Below the pieces are notes generated by a model. The model was not told where the DNA came from. It worked only from the letters and a program-made list of their open reading frames with translations, and ran no database searches. From the NCBI GenBank assembly GCA_027489375.1, contig JAIXZW010000013.1, positions 1 through 64,000 of the forward strand: a stretch of 64,000 nucleotides of DNA, read 5' to 3'. The translations under genes were made by a program, and so were the position numbers. Source of the DNA: Paracoccaceae bacterium. GTDB lineage: Bacteria > Pseudomonadota > Alphaproteobacteria > Rhodobacterales > Rhodobacteraceae. This document shows positions 27,454 to 35,649 of this stretch, in pieces. Within the stretch, counting starts at the first letter, position 1. Each line of letters starts with the position of its first letter.

Positions 27454-28845
27454 ATGACACGCAACGCAATCGGCATCGACATCGGCGGCACCAAGATCCG
27501 CGCCGCACGGATCGCGGCGGATGGTGCCATTCTCGAGGTGATCACCGAAGCCACGGATCGCAGCGCGGCGGGATGCCTTGCGCTGTGCCTGTCGCTGACA
27601 GCGCGGTTGCGGGATGGCGGCACGGTGGCCATCGGCGCGGGCGTTCCCGGTCAGGTCGATTTCGCGCGGCAGGTCGTGCTTTCGGGCGGTTACGTCGACC
27701 TGTCCACCCTGCCTTTTGCGCAACGTCTGGCATCGGAGACGGGCCTGCCCGTGGTGATCGACAATGACGCCAACATGGCACTCGTGGGCGAGACGCGGAT
27801 CGGGGCGGCACGCGGGCGCGGGAATGCCGTGCTGTTGACCATCGGAACCGGCATCGGCGGGGCGATCCTTGAAGGCGGGCGCATCCTGCGCGGCAAGGGG
27901 GCTGCGGGCCAGCTCGGGCATCTGCCGGTGGTGCCGGAGGGACGGCGCTGCGTGTGCGGACGGCGCGGCTGCGTCGAGACGGAAAGTTCCGGCACGGCCT
28001 TTGCCACCCATCTGGCCGAGGCCGGATTGCCCGCCGCGACGCGGGCCGAGGACCTTTTGGAGCGGGCGGATCGGGATCCGGTGGCGCGGGCGGTTCTGGT
28101 GGCATGGGCCGCCCCCCTGCGACGCGCCATCGAATCGCTGGTGACAAGCGTGGCGCCCGATCTGGTACTGGTCGGTGGCGGGGCGGGGCCGGTGGCGCTG
28201 CGCGCGCTCGGGCTGGTTCCCGCAGAGCGGTCGTGGTTCGACGCGCCCGTCGCAGGCGCTGCGCTCGGGGATGATGCGGGGGTGATCGGGGCTGCGCTGG
28301 CAAGCCTTCCGGCAGGGCGGCGGGTCGTCTTGGTGAACGGGGTTCCCGCATCCGGGAAATCGGGCGTCGCGGCGCTGATTGCCAAGCGGACGGGCTGGCC
28401 GCTGCTTGCGCTGGATACGTTGAAGAACCCTTTCCTGCTGGAATTCGCGCCCGTGGACAGGCCGACGAACCGGCGATACGGGCGGGCGGCCTATCAGGCC
28501 ATTTTCGACACGATCGCGCAGCATCCGCCCGAGACGACCTTTGTCGTGGACGCGTGGTTCGGCTTTCAGCCGCCCGAGGTGCTTGCGGGATTTCTGGAGG
28601 TTGCCGGAGTGGCGCATGTGACCGAGGTCTGGTGCCATGCCCGTCCCGAAGTCGTGGGGGCGCGTTACGGGGCACGGGTCGCCACGCGACCTGCCGGTCA
28701 TCCGGGGCTGGATTATGTGCCCGAACTGGTCCGGCTTGCCGAGGCGGCGAAGCCCCTGGGGATCGGCGCGGTGGTCGAAGTCGATACCGAGACGCCTGTC
28801 GATGCCGAAGCGCTGTTGCAGAAGGTGCTGGCGGCGGCCCGCTGA
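27454..28845 (+). CDS. ROK-family sugar kinase fused to a P-loop kinase-like domain
   Basis: A 463-residue two-domain protein. Residues 1-285 are a complete ROK kinase: phosphate loop GIDIGGTKIR (7-16), catalytic Asp105 in IDNDANMA, TIGTGIGGAI, and the zinc motif with His156 and Cys166, Cys168, Cys173 (RRCVCGRRGCVE). Residues 290-463 are an added domain with a classical Walker A, GVPASGKSG (296-304), and a likely acidic Walker B segment FVVDAWFG (363-370), resembling shikimate/gluconate-kinase or zeta-toxin-like P-loop enzymes. ROK proteins usually end at about 300-400 residues without this part. Both ATP sites look intact, so the protein may phosphorylate one sugar twice or two substrates. 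It follows the aldolase directly. Confidence 0.85.
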   Translation: MTRNAIGIDIGGTKIRAARIAADGAILEVITEATDRSAAGCLALCLSLTARLRDGGTVAIGAGVPGQVDFARQVVLSGGYVDLSTLPFAQRLASETGLPVVIDNDANMALVGETRIGAARGRGNAVLLTIGTGIGGAILEGGRILRGKGAAGQLGHLPVVPEGRRCVCGRRGCVETESSGTAFATHLAEAGLPAATRAEDLLERADRDPVARAVLVAWAAPLRRAIESLVTSVAPDLVLVGGGAGPVALRALGLVPAERSWFDAPVAGAALGDDAGVIGAALASLPAGRRVVLVNGVPASGKSGVAALIAKRTGWPLLALDTLKNPFLLEFAPVDRPTNRRYGRAAYQAIFDTIAQHPPETTFVVDAWFGFQPPEVLAGFLEVAGVAHVTEVWCHARPEVVGARYGARVATRPAGHPGLDYVPELVRLAEAAKPLGIGAVVEVDTETPVDAEALLQKVLAAAR

Positions 28846-28859
28846 ACGGGCCGCGCCGT

Positions 28860-29612
28860 TCAGGCGACCGCCTGCGCGCCCGTGATCTCGACCAGCGAGC
28901 CGCACATGAAGGCGGCTTCGTCCGAGGCGAGGAAGGCTACGAGCGCCGCGACCTCTTCGGGTTTGCCGATGCGGCCAAAGGGGACCATCCTGTCGAGGTC
29001 GGCGATGGTGCGGCCCGAGCGTTTGACGCCCGCTTCGAGCATGGGGGTGTGGATCTCGCCGGGGCAGACGGCGTTGACGCGGATCTTCTGGGGCGCGTAG
29101 TCGCGGGCGAGGTTCTGGGTGAAGCTGGCCACGGCGGCTTTGGTCACGTTGTAGGCGATGTGGTTCGGGGCGGGGTGGAGGCCCCATTGCGAGGCGGTGT
29201 TGACGATTGCCCCGCCGCCTGCGGCGATCATATGGGGGAGCGCTGCCTGACAGGTGTGGAACATGGCGTCGAGGTTGATGGCGAAGGAAAGACGCCAGTC
29301 TTCGGCGGTGAGCGACAGAAGCGGGCCGCGGCGGTTGATGCCCGCGTTGTTGCAGAGCACGTCGATCCGGCCCTCGGTCGCAATCGCGTCGGCGACAATG
29401 GATTGGCACCCCTCGGCCGTGGCGATGTCGGCGGCGAAGGCGCGGGCGCGGCCCCCTGTGGCGCGGATCGCGGCGGCGGCGGTTTCGGCGCCTTCGGCGT
29501 TGACGTCGGTCAGGATGACCCGCGCGCCTTCGGCGGCGAAGCGGGTGGCGATGGCCGAGCCGATGCCGCCTGCGGCCCCCGTGACGATGACGGATTTGTC
29601 TTGAAAGCGCAT
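28860..29612 (-). CDS. Short-chain dehydrogenase/reductase (SDR)
   Basis: A 250-residue classical SDR. The cofactor loop is VTGAAGGIGSA, NNAG is in VLCNNAGINR, and the active site consists of Ser in IVNTAS and the YNVTK Tyr/Lys pair; PGEIHTPM follows as in the family. It is the last gene of the minus-strand operon that starts with the DapA-like gene at 33851. A dehydrogenase for an alcohol or hydroxy-acid intermediate is plausible; no substrate is assigned. Confidence 0.82.
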   Translation of the reverse strand: MRFQDKSVIVTGAAGGIGSAIATRFAAEGARVILTDVNAEGAETAAAAIRATGGRARAFAADIATAEGCQSIVADAIATEGRIDVLCNNAGINRRGPLLSLTAEDWRLSFAINLDAMFHTCQAALPHMIAAGGGAIVNTASQWGLHPAPNHIAYNVTKAAVASFTQNLARDYAPQKIRVNAVCPGEIHTPMLEAGVKRSGRTIADLDRMVPFGRIGKPEEVAALVAFLASDEAAFMCGSLVEITGAQAVA

Positions 29613-29622
29613 GGTGTCCCCC

Positions 29623-30375
29623 TTAGCGCAGATAGCTGGCCCCGTTGACGTCGATCACCGCCCCGTTGAGCGAGACTTGCGAAGGGCGGAAAAGGAAGGC
29701 GGCGAGTTCGCCGATTTCCTGCGGTTCGGCCATGCGGCCCACGGGGATGCCCGAAAGCGCCGCCGCTTCGCCGTGCTGGGCGATGAAGGCTTCGGCCATC
29801 TCGGTGCGCACCCATCCGGGGGCGAGGGCGAGGGCGGTGATGCCTTCGCCCCCGAAGCTTTGCGCCACGGATTTGGTGAGGTTGATGAGCGCGGCCTTGG
29901 ATGCGCCATAGGCCATCGCATTGGCGGAATAGCCGCGCTGGCCCGCGCGGGAGGCCATGTTGAGGATGCGGCCCCCGCCATGTTTGCGGAAATGCGGGAT
30001 GGCGCATTTCGCCAGGTCGGCGGCGGCATGGAAGTTCACGCGGAATTCGCGGTCCCAGACCGTTTGCCAGTCGGACATGGGCGCGTCGACGCCGATTTCC
30101 GAGCGGATGCCCGCGTTGTTGATCAGGCCGGTCACGGGACCATGCGTCTCGGCCTCGGTCCAGAGCGCCTCGGGGGCGGCGGGATCGGTCAGGTCGGCAC
30201 AAAGGACTGCGCCCTGCCCCCCGATGGCCGACAGAAGCGCCGTGGCCGCTGCGTGGTTGCGGCCGTAGTGGATCAGCACCCTGGCCCCTTCGGCGGCGAG
30301 TGCCTTGCAGATCGCTTGGCCGATGGCGCCTGTCGCGCCGGTGACGAGAAGGGTCTGCCCTGCAAGGGTAGGCAT
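29623..30375 (-). CDS. Short-chain dehydrogenase/reductase (SDR)
   Basis: A 250-residue SDR with VTGATGAIGQAI, LINNAGIRS, NMAS and YGASK motifs and the C-terminal GAVIDVNGASYLR. It lies two bases downstream of the racemase-family stop and ten bases before the next SDR. The two SDRs are clearly different in sequence, so they are not a recent duplication. Together with the racemase and oxidase they may process a hydroxyproline or a related hydroxy amino acid. Confidence 0.82.
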   Translation of the reverse strand: MPTLAGQTLLVTGATGAIGQAICKALAAEGARVLIHYGRNHAAATALLSAIGGQGAVLCADLTDPAAPEALWTEAETHGPVTGLINNAGIRSEIGVDAPMSDWQTVWDREFRVNFHAAADLAKCAIPHFRKHGGGRILNMASRAGQRGYSANAMAYGASKAALINLTKSVAQSFGGEGITALALAPGWVRTEMAEAFIAQHGEAAALSGIPVGRMAEPQEIGELAAFLFRPSQVSLNGAVIDVNGASYLR

Positions 30376-30377
30376 GG

Positions 30378-31394
30378 TCAGCCACCCCATGTGTCGGACA
30401 GGGTGAACCCCGAGGGGAAGGGGTCGGTCGGGTCCAGACCGATCTGGCTGATGCCGTAGATCCAGCATTGGCCAGACACGCGATTCTGCGTGGCCGCATA
30501 GGGGCCGACCGTCGTTTCGGCGACGAAGCGGGTCGTGAACTCTCCGCCGATGATGGAGCGGGACACGACGCTGTCGCCCGGTTTCGCGGTCCCCCGCGCA
30601 TGGCGGGTTGCCATGTTGGAATTCGACCCTGTGCCGCAGGGCGAACGGTCGGCGCGGCCGGGGCGGAGCGTGGTGCAGGTGCGCAGCGCGCCATCGGCAT
30701 CGGTGGAGCGGAACATGACATAGGCCAACCCGTTCAGGGCGGGTGTCACCGGATGGGGGGCCGCTTCCACAGCCGCGATGCGGTTGCGCAGTTCGACCCC
30801 GGTCATGGCAAGCTGGCGGGCGTTTTCGGGCACGATGGTCAGGCCGATCTGGTCCACATCCACCAGCGCATAGAACACCCCGCCGAAGCAGAGATCGTAG
30901 CGGAGGGTTCCCCATTCGGATGTCTCGACCGTCGCGTCGAGTTTCGCCACGAAGGCGGGGGGCATGTCGAGCGTGACCTTGACCACCTTGCCGCCCTCAC
31001 AGGTGGCGGTGGCCCTCACCAGCCCTGCCGCCGTGTCGAACGTGACCACGCTTTCGGGTTCGACCATCGGGATCATGCCGGTTTCCAGCAAGGCGGTCGT
31101 CGCGCACATGGCGTTGGAGCCGGACATGGCATGGGCCTGATCGGGTTGCAGGATGATCAGCCCCGCATCCGCCGCCGGATCGCAAGGCGGCGTGAGAAGG
31201 CAGAAGGATCCCGCAGGGGCCGAGCGCGGTTCGGAGCAGAGCCAGCGGCGCAGGCCATCGTCCACCGTGTTCAGGTGGTGGAGCTTTTCGGCCATCGTCG
31301 TGCCGGGGATGTTCAGCACCCCTCCCGTGATGACGCGCCCGATCTCTCCCGCGCAATGCACGTCGACGGTCTGGATGGTGCGGTTCCAGCGCAT
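30378..31394 (-). CDS. Proline racemase-superfamily protein, Ser/Cys subgroup
   Basis: A 338-residue proline racemase-family enzyme. The first catalytic position is Ser91 (HAMSGSNAMCAT) where the classical enzymes have Cys; the second is Cys253 in DRSPCGTGSN. The Ser/Cys subgroup includes 4-hydroxyproline and 3-hydroxyproline epimerases, whereas dehydratases have Thr at the second site. It is thus distinct from the Cys/Cys epimerase encoded at 10628-11629. The start at 31394 lies two bases after the stop of the aldehyde dehydrogenase remnant. Substrate is inferred from the cluster. Confidence 0.82.
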   Translation of the reverse strand: MRWNRTIQTVDVHCAGEIGRVITGGVLNIPGTTMAEKLHHLNTVDDGLRRWLCSEPRSAPAGSFCLLTPPCDPAADAGLIILQPDQAHAMSGSNAMCATTALLETGMIPMVEPESVVTFDTAAGLVRATATCEGGKVVKVTLDMPPAFVAKLDATVETSEWGTLRYDLCFGGVFYALVDVDQIGLTIVPENARQLAMTGVELRNRIAAVEAAPHPVTPALNGLAYVMFRSTDADGALRTCTTLRPGRADRSPCGTGSNSNMATRHARGTAKPGDSVVSRSIIGGEFTTRFVAETTVGPYAATQNRVSGQCWIYGISQIGLDPTDPFPSGFTLSDTWGG

Positions 31395-31396
31395 GG

Positions 31397-31603
31397 TCAG
31401 CCCTTGATATGCCAGCCGCGAGGCCGGTCGGATGTCGGTTTCGTGAACTGCTCGGTTTCGAGGTAATCGTCCAAGCCCCGATGCCCGGGTTCGCGCCCGA
31501 TGCCCGAATGCTTGTAGCCGCCCCGGGGGGCTTCGGTGAAGGTGGCTTGCGCGCCGTCGATCCGGTCGATCCCTGTGCCGCAAATGTAGAGGCGGGTCTG
31601 CAT
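31397..31603 (-). pseudogene. Aldehyde dehydrogenase remnant, internally deleted
   Basis: A 68-codon frame with its own ATG and AAGG ribosome site. The first residues (MQTRLYICGT) resemble the start of an aldehyde dehydrogenase, and the remainder (TEAPRGGYKHSGIGRE, then GLDDYLETEQFT) is the well-known C-terminal segment of betaine-aldehyde-type dehydrogenases (usually APWGGYKQSGIGRE). About 400 codons containing the catalytic Cys and Glu are missing, and the frame is kept. It cannot be an active dehydrogenase. In hydroxyproline loci an aldehyde dehydrogenase makes 2-oxoglutarate from its semialdehyde, so a pathway step was probably lost here. Confidence 0.8.
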
Positions 31604-31614
31604 GGAGCGGCCTT

Positions 31615-32847
31615 TCAGTAGCGGTCGATGCGATAGGGCGCGAGGTCAAGCGAAGGCTGGGCGCCCGTCACCAATTCGCCCATCAGGCGGGCGGTGGTGG
31701 CGGCATAGGTCAGGCCGAGGTGGCCGTGGCCCGTGGCGTAGAACAGCCCCTTGGTCCTCGCCGAGGCCGAGAGGATCGGGACGGTATCCGGCAGGGCGGG
31801 GCGGTGGCCCATCCATTCGGTGAAGTCGTCGCAGATCAGGTTCGGAAGCGCCTCTTTCGCCCGTTTCACCGTGACCTTGGCGCGGCGGTAGTCGGGGGCG
31901 GCGTCCAGGCCCGCCATTTCCACCGTGCCACCCACGCGGATGCCGCCTGCGGTCGGTGTGACCATGAAGGCGCGGGCGGGCCAGATGATCGAGTGTTTCA
32001 TCGAAATGCCCGGTGCCATGATCTGGGTGTGGTAGCCGCGTTCGGTTTCCAGCGGGATCGGTTCGCCCAGTTGGGCGGCGAGTTTGGCGCTGAAGGCTCC
32101 GGCGCAAATGACGACCTCGTCCACGGGCAGGCGGCGGCCGTCCTTCAGGACGACCTCGCGGATGCGGTCATTGCGGACGAAGCCCGTCACTTCGGCCTTT
32201 TCGATGCGGCCACCGAGGGCGGTGAAGCGTTCCGCAAGGGCGAGGACCAGCTTGTAGGGGTCTTTCATGGAACGGTTCTGCGGGAAAAGCACGGCAAGGC
32301 CGATCTTGTCCGACAGTTCGGGTTCCAGCGCCTTGATGGCTTGGCGACCGATCACCTCGTGTTCGAAGCCGAAGCGTTCGAGGATTTCGATATGGTCGCG
32401 GTCGGCTTTGAATTCGGCCTCGTCGGTGTAGAGCGACAGGCAGCCTTCGTCGCTGATCTCGCGCTCCAGCCCCGTTTCGCGCAGGAGGGCGAGGGTGTCG
32501 GGCAGGGCGCGGGCGCAGAGGGCGGCGCCCTGCGCCTCAAGCTCGCACAGTTTCGACGGGCGCGATGCCGCGAGGAAGCGCAGGAACCACGGCACGAGGC
32601 GCGGCATGTAGGAAGGGCGCACCCTGACCGGCCCTTCGGGGTCGAGCATCCAGCCGGGAATCTGCCGCCAGACCGAGGGGCGCGAGGCGGGCATGAATTC
32701 GGTCACGGCGATGCTTGCCATATTGCCGAAGGAGGCGCCCTTGCCGGGGCCATCGCGGTCGATCAGCACGACCTGACGCCCGCGCTTTTGCAGATCATGG
32801 GCAATGGCGGTGCCGATGATGCCCGCACCGATGACGACCGTTACCAT
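31615..32847 (-). CDS. DadA-like FAD-dependent D-amino acid oxidoreductase, second copy
   Basis: A 410-residue DAO-family flavoprotein with the FAD motif VVIGAGIIGTAIAH at residues 4-17, ETERGYHTQIM, and the C-terminal GHGHLGLTYAATTARL. It has exactly the length of the copy at 9385-10617 and is recognisably related along its whole length. The start at 32847 is chosen for the GGAGAACAGC ribosome site. It lies between a DapA-like gene and the racemase and should oxidise the D-isomer made by it. Confidence 0.85.
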   Translation of the reverse strand: MVTVVIGAGIIGTAIAHDLQKRGRQVVLIDRDGPGKGASFGNMASIAVTEFMPASRPSVWRQIPGWMLDPEGPVRVRPSYMPRLVPWFLRFLAASRPSKLCELEAQGAALCARALPDTLALLRETGLEREISDEGCLSLYTDEAEFKADRDHIEILERFGFEHEVIGRQAIKALEPELSDKIGLAVLFPQNRSMKDPYKLVLALAERFTALGGRIEKAEVTGFVRNDRIREVVLKDGRRLPVDEVVICAGAFSAKLAAQLGEPIPLETERGYHTQIMAPGISMKHSIIWPARAFMVTPTAGGIRVGGTVEMAGLDAAPDYRRAKVTVKRAKEALPNLICDDFTEWMGHRPALPDTVPILSASARTKGLFYATGHGHLGLTYAATTARLMGELVTGAQPSLDLAPYRIDRY

Positions 32848-32907
32848 GCTGTTCTCCAAAGACCGCCCCTGCGCCGCGCGCCCGGCTTTGCCTTCCCCTG
32901 TTCACCT

Positions 32908-32952
32908 TGGTCAAAATACTCCGGGGGGTGCGGGGGGCTGGCCCCCCGCTGC
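32908..32952. repeat. Intergenic GC-rich hairpin element
   Basis: A TTGGTCAAAATACTCCGGGG segment is followed by a perfect stem GCGGGGGGC/GCCCCCCGC. Very similar intergenic elements are, from memory, common in Rhodobacterales genomes. It lies between the DapA-like and DadA-like genes. It may be a dispersed repeat or an RNA-processing hairpin. Confidence 0.5.
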
Positions 32953-32966
32953 CGCACACCGGAACG

Positions 32967-33851
32967 TCATTTCCAGTTGATGACCACCTGCATCGCGGCG
33001 GCGAATTCGGCCTTTTCCGCATCGGTCAGCGGGCCGAAGGGCATGCGGCATTCGCCCACCGGATTGCCCTGCAGTTCGCAGCCGTATTTCAGCTTCTGCA
33101 CGAACTTGCCCGATTCCAGCACGTTCATGGCGGGCCAGACGGCCTGCATGATCTCCTTGGCGCGGGCGTGGTTTCCGGCGCGGAAGGCGGCGTCCATCTC
33201 GCAGACGGGTTTCGCCATGCAATTGGCGGGGCCGCAAATCCACGAATCTGCCCCCCACTGCATGAAGTCCCATGCGATATCGTCCGAGCCGCTGACAAGC
33301 TGGATGCGCCCCGCATAGCGGGTGGCGATGCCGATGGCGCGTTGCAGCACGCCCGAGGATTCCTTGATCCCGATGACATGCGGATTGTCGGCCAGCGCGT
33401 CGAGCGCCTCATACTCGATCTCGACCCCGTCCTTGCCGGGGTAGGAGTAGAGCACGATATCCATGCCCGTGGCGTCGATTACCGCGTTGAAATGGCGGAT
33501 GATTTCGGCCTGTGTGGGTTTGGTGTAGAAGGGCACGGCCAGAAGGACGGCGTGATACCCCATCGCCTTGGCCCGCTTGGTGTTGGCGATCACGCCTGCG
33601 GTCGAGGGTGCGTTGGTCCCGGCGATCAGCGTCTCGCCCGGTTTGGCGAAGTCCTTGACGAATTGCAGCACGCTGTCCCGTTCGGCGTCGGACATGAGGT
33701 TGTATTCCCCCGACGACCCGCAAGGCACCCAGCCCGACACACCCGCCGCGCGCAGCATGGTCAGGTGTTTTTCGAAGGCGGCGAAGTCGATCTTGCCGTC
33801 AGCGTCGAAGGGGGTGACGAGGGCGGGCATCACGCCGGAGAGTTTGAGCAT
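32967..33851 (-). CDS. DapA-family lyase/deaminase, second copy
   Basis: A 294-residue DapA-family protein with Schiff-base Lys163 (VIGIKESSG), Tyr135 (VLYSYPG) and the substrate loop PCGSSGEYN. AAAGGAACCACA precedes the ATG. It is the first gene of the six-gene minus-strand cluster and is divergent from the GntR regulator at 34083. Together with the DadA-like oxidase and the racemase it repeats the plan of cluster 1, though its sequence is only distantly related to the copy at 8426. A role as pyrroline-hydroxycarboxylate deaminase is inferred; 4-hydroxy-tetrahydrodipicolinate synthase is unlikely in this setting. Confidence 0.82.
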   Translation of the reverse strand: MLKLSGVMPALVTPFDADGKIDFAAFEKHLTMLRAAGVSGWVPCGSSGEYNLMSDAERDSVLQFVKDFAKPGETLIAGTNAPSTAGVIANTKRAKAMGYHAVLLAVPFYTKPTQAEIIRHFNAVIDATGMDIVLYSYPGKDGVEIEYEALDALADNPHVIGIKESSGVLQRAIGIATRYAGRIQLVSGSDDIAWDFMQWGADSWICGPANCMAKPVCEMDAAFRAGNHARAKEIMQAVWPAMNVLESGKFVQKLKYGCELQGNPVGECRMPFGPLTDAEKAEFAAAMQVVINWK

Positions 33852-34023
33852 TGTGGTTCCTTTCAAGCGGGCCGCCGAAGGGCGGCTGATCGGGATTCGC
33901 CCTGCGATGCGGAGGCCGCATTCAGGGGGGCGGGCCGGAAGCGGCGACGGGGATTCGCGCAAGGCCGGAGATTGTGCATGCATTGTGCCGACACCAAGCC
34001 GACAGGTCAAACGCAAAATATCC

Positions 34024-34035
34024 CGTGTCGACACG
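34024..34035. promoter_or_regulatory. GntR operator of hydroxyproline-type cluster 2
   Basis: CGTGTCGACACG is a perfect 12-bp palindrome in the 231-bp gap between the divergent DapA-like and GntR genes. Its core TGTCGACA is identical to the core of the two TTGTCGACAA sites at 7570 and 8350, which belong to the paralogous GntR. One site can serve both promoters. Confidence 0.6.
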
Positions 34036-34082
34036 TCTCGATGCCGCCGATAGATTGCGGCCGAACGGTTGGGAAAGATGCG

Positions 34083-34805
34083 ATGTCAGACGAGCAGGAA
34101 CCGAAGCGCGCCAAGGGGATGGGGGTCAAGCTCGCCTACGAGACGCTGCGCGACGAAATCCTGACGCTGGCCCTGCCGCCCGGGGCGCTTCTGGACGAAA
34201 TGACCTTGGCCGAGCGGTTCGGCATGTCCCGCTCGCCCGTGCGCGAAGCGCTGATCCGGCTGGCAGGGGACGAGTTGGTCGTTACCCTTGCGAACCGGTC
34301 CACGATGGTTGCTCCGATAGATATCCAGAGCTTTCCCAAATATGTCGAGGCGCTGGACATCGCACAGCGCATGAACACCCGTCTGGCGGCGGAATTGCGC
34401 AGCGACGACGACCTTGCCGCCATCGCAAAGCGGCAGAAGCAATTCGTGGCGGCGGTCAGGACGGGCAACCATCTTGCCATGTCCGAGGCGAACAGGAATT
34501 TTCACATGGCCATCGCCGATGCGGGGAAGAACCCCTATCTCGGCTCGTTCTACGGAAGGCTGCTCAATCAGGGGCGGCGCATGCTGCACCTGCATTTCGA
34601 GTTCATCGAAAAGGAGCAGGGCGGATATCTGCTGACCGACGAGCATGACGAAATGCTCGAGGCGATCCGCAGGAGGGATGTGGAACGTGCGGACCAGTTG
34701 GCCCATGCCCATACACGCCAGTTTCAGGACAATTTCTTCGAATTCATGAAGCACAATTACCTGAAGGATGCGCCCATCCTCGTGCCGGCACCCGCCCCCG
34801 CCTGA
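34083..34805 (+). CDS. GntR-family regulator (FCD type) of hydroxyproline-type cluster 2
   Basis: A 240-residue FCD-type regulator, paralogous to the one at 7593-8312. The winged helix is at about residues 20-85 (YETLRDEILTLALPPGA, LAERFGMSRSPVREALIRLAG), followed by the FCD domain (NFHMAIADAG, DEHDEMLEAI). It is divergent from the six-gene cluster ending at 28860, with a TGTCGACA-core palindrome in the gap. It most likely represses that cluster and itself. Confidence 0.9.
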   Translation: MSDEQEPKRAKGMGVKLAYETLRDEILTLALPPGALLDEMTLAERFGMSRSPVREALIRLAGDELVVTLANRSTMVAPIDIQSFPKYVEALDIAQRMNTRLAAELRSDDDLAAIAKRQKQFVAAVRTGNHLAMSEANRNFHMAIADAGKNPYLGSFYGRLLNQGRRMLHLHFEFIEKEQGGYLLTDEHDEMLEAIRRRDVERADQLAHAHTRQFQDNFFEFMKHNYLKDAPILVPAPAPA

Positions 34806-34810
34806 GCCTT

Positions 34811-35631
34811 GGCCATGCGCGGGACGCCCTGATCGCGCATTGCACAACGGGGCATGTCTGTTCACGCGATACCATCTCCCCGCGCGAGCGGTCGATGCTG
34901 ACCATCGCGCTTCTGGCAGCTTTGGGTAATGGCGAGGAACTCGCCCTGCATCTGCGCGCCACCGCCGCCACGGGCACCGGCGCCGAGGATATGCGCGAGG
35001 CGCTGCTCCATGTCGTGATCCATGCGGGCGTGCCGCGGGGGAATTCGGCCTTCCGTATCGCCGAGGCCATTCCTGCCGAACGGAACGGAAAGGGGAAAGC
35101 ATGGAACCCGCCGAATATCACATGCGCGACCGGACATTGCGCCTTTCGCGCACTCAAACCCGGCCCCTACCCTTGGCTGAACTCCGCCAATGCGGGGCGG
35201 CCCGCGCCTATCCACGTATCGGTCTTTGGTCCGTCCTTCAGCCAGCGGCTGATCACCCAGCTTTATTTCGAAGGCGACCCGCGCTGCGCCGAAGTGACCA
35301 AGGGTTTTCGCGGCTTCGCCCGCCTTATCCCCGATTTCGAAACCGGCATCTGGTCGCTGCGCACGCTCAGGCCCGGCGCGGTAGCGGGGCGGGCGGGCCG
35401 TCTTCAGGCACCGCATCTGAACCTGTGGCTTGTGGCGGGGGGATCAACATCGGGCTGAACACACGGATGTATTTCCCCGACGAGGCGGGTGCCAATGCCA
35501 CCGGCCCGTTGCTGAACTCCATCGAATCCCCCGACCGGCGCAAGACATTGGTTGCCACCGCAGCGGGGGCTGGCCGTTACCGCTTCGACATCCGGTTGCA
35601 GCGCGAAGGCGAGACGGTCTTCATCGGCATC
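34811..35631 (+). pseudogene. Collapsed pcaC-pcaH-pcaG remnant
   Basis: Pieces of three protocatechuate-pathway genes are joined. About 34868-35080 encodes the C-terminal half of 4-carboxymuconolactone decarboxylase PcaC (SPRERSMLTIALLAALG, LHLRAT, VIHAGVPRG). At 35101 a ribosome site and ATG look like a pcaH start (MEPAEYHMRDR), but most of pcaH is gone and only its end survives, in another frame (LKPGPYPW, RPAPIHVSVFG, LITQLYFEGDP). This runs into the middle of PcaG (PDFETGIW, PQAPHLNLW). Near 35435-35441 a one-base loss in a G-run shifts the frame and the PcaG end continues (GLNTRMYFPDEA, YRFDIRLQ, EGETVF) without its stop. A 188-codon chimeric frame (34895-35458) could still be translated, but no active enzyme is possible. 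Confidence 0.82.
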
Positions 35632-35649
35632 CGACGCCGCGCCGCGCCC

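Noticed and set aside
34895-35458. 188-codon frame as an intact gene
   Set aside because: It joins pieces of PcaC, PcaH and PcaG that are separate enzymes; the PcaG end continues in another frame.
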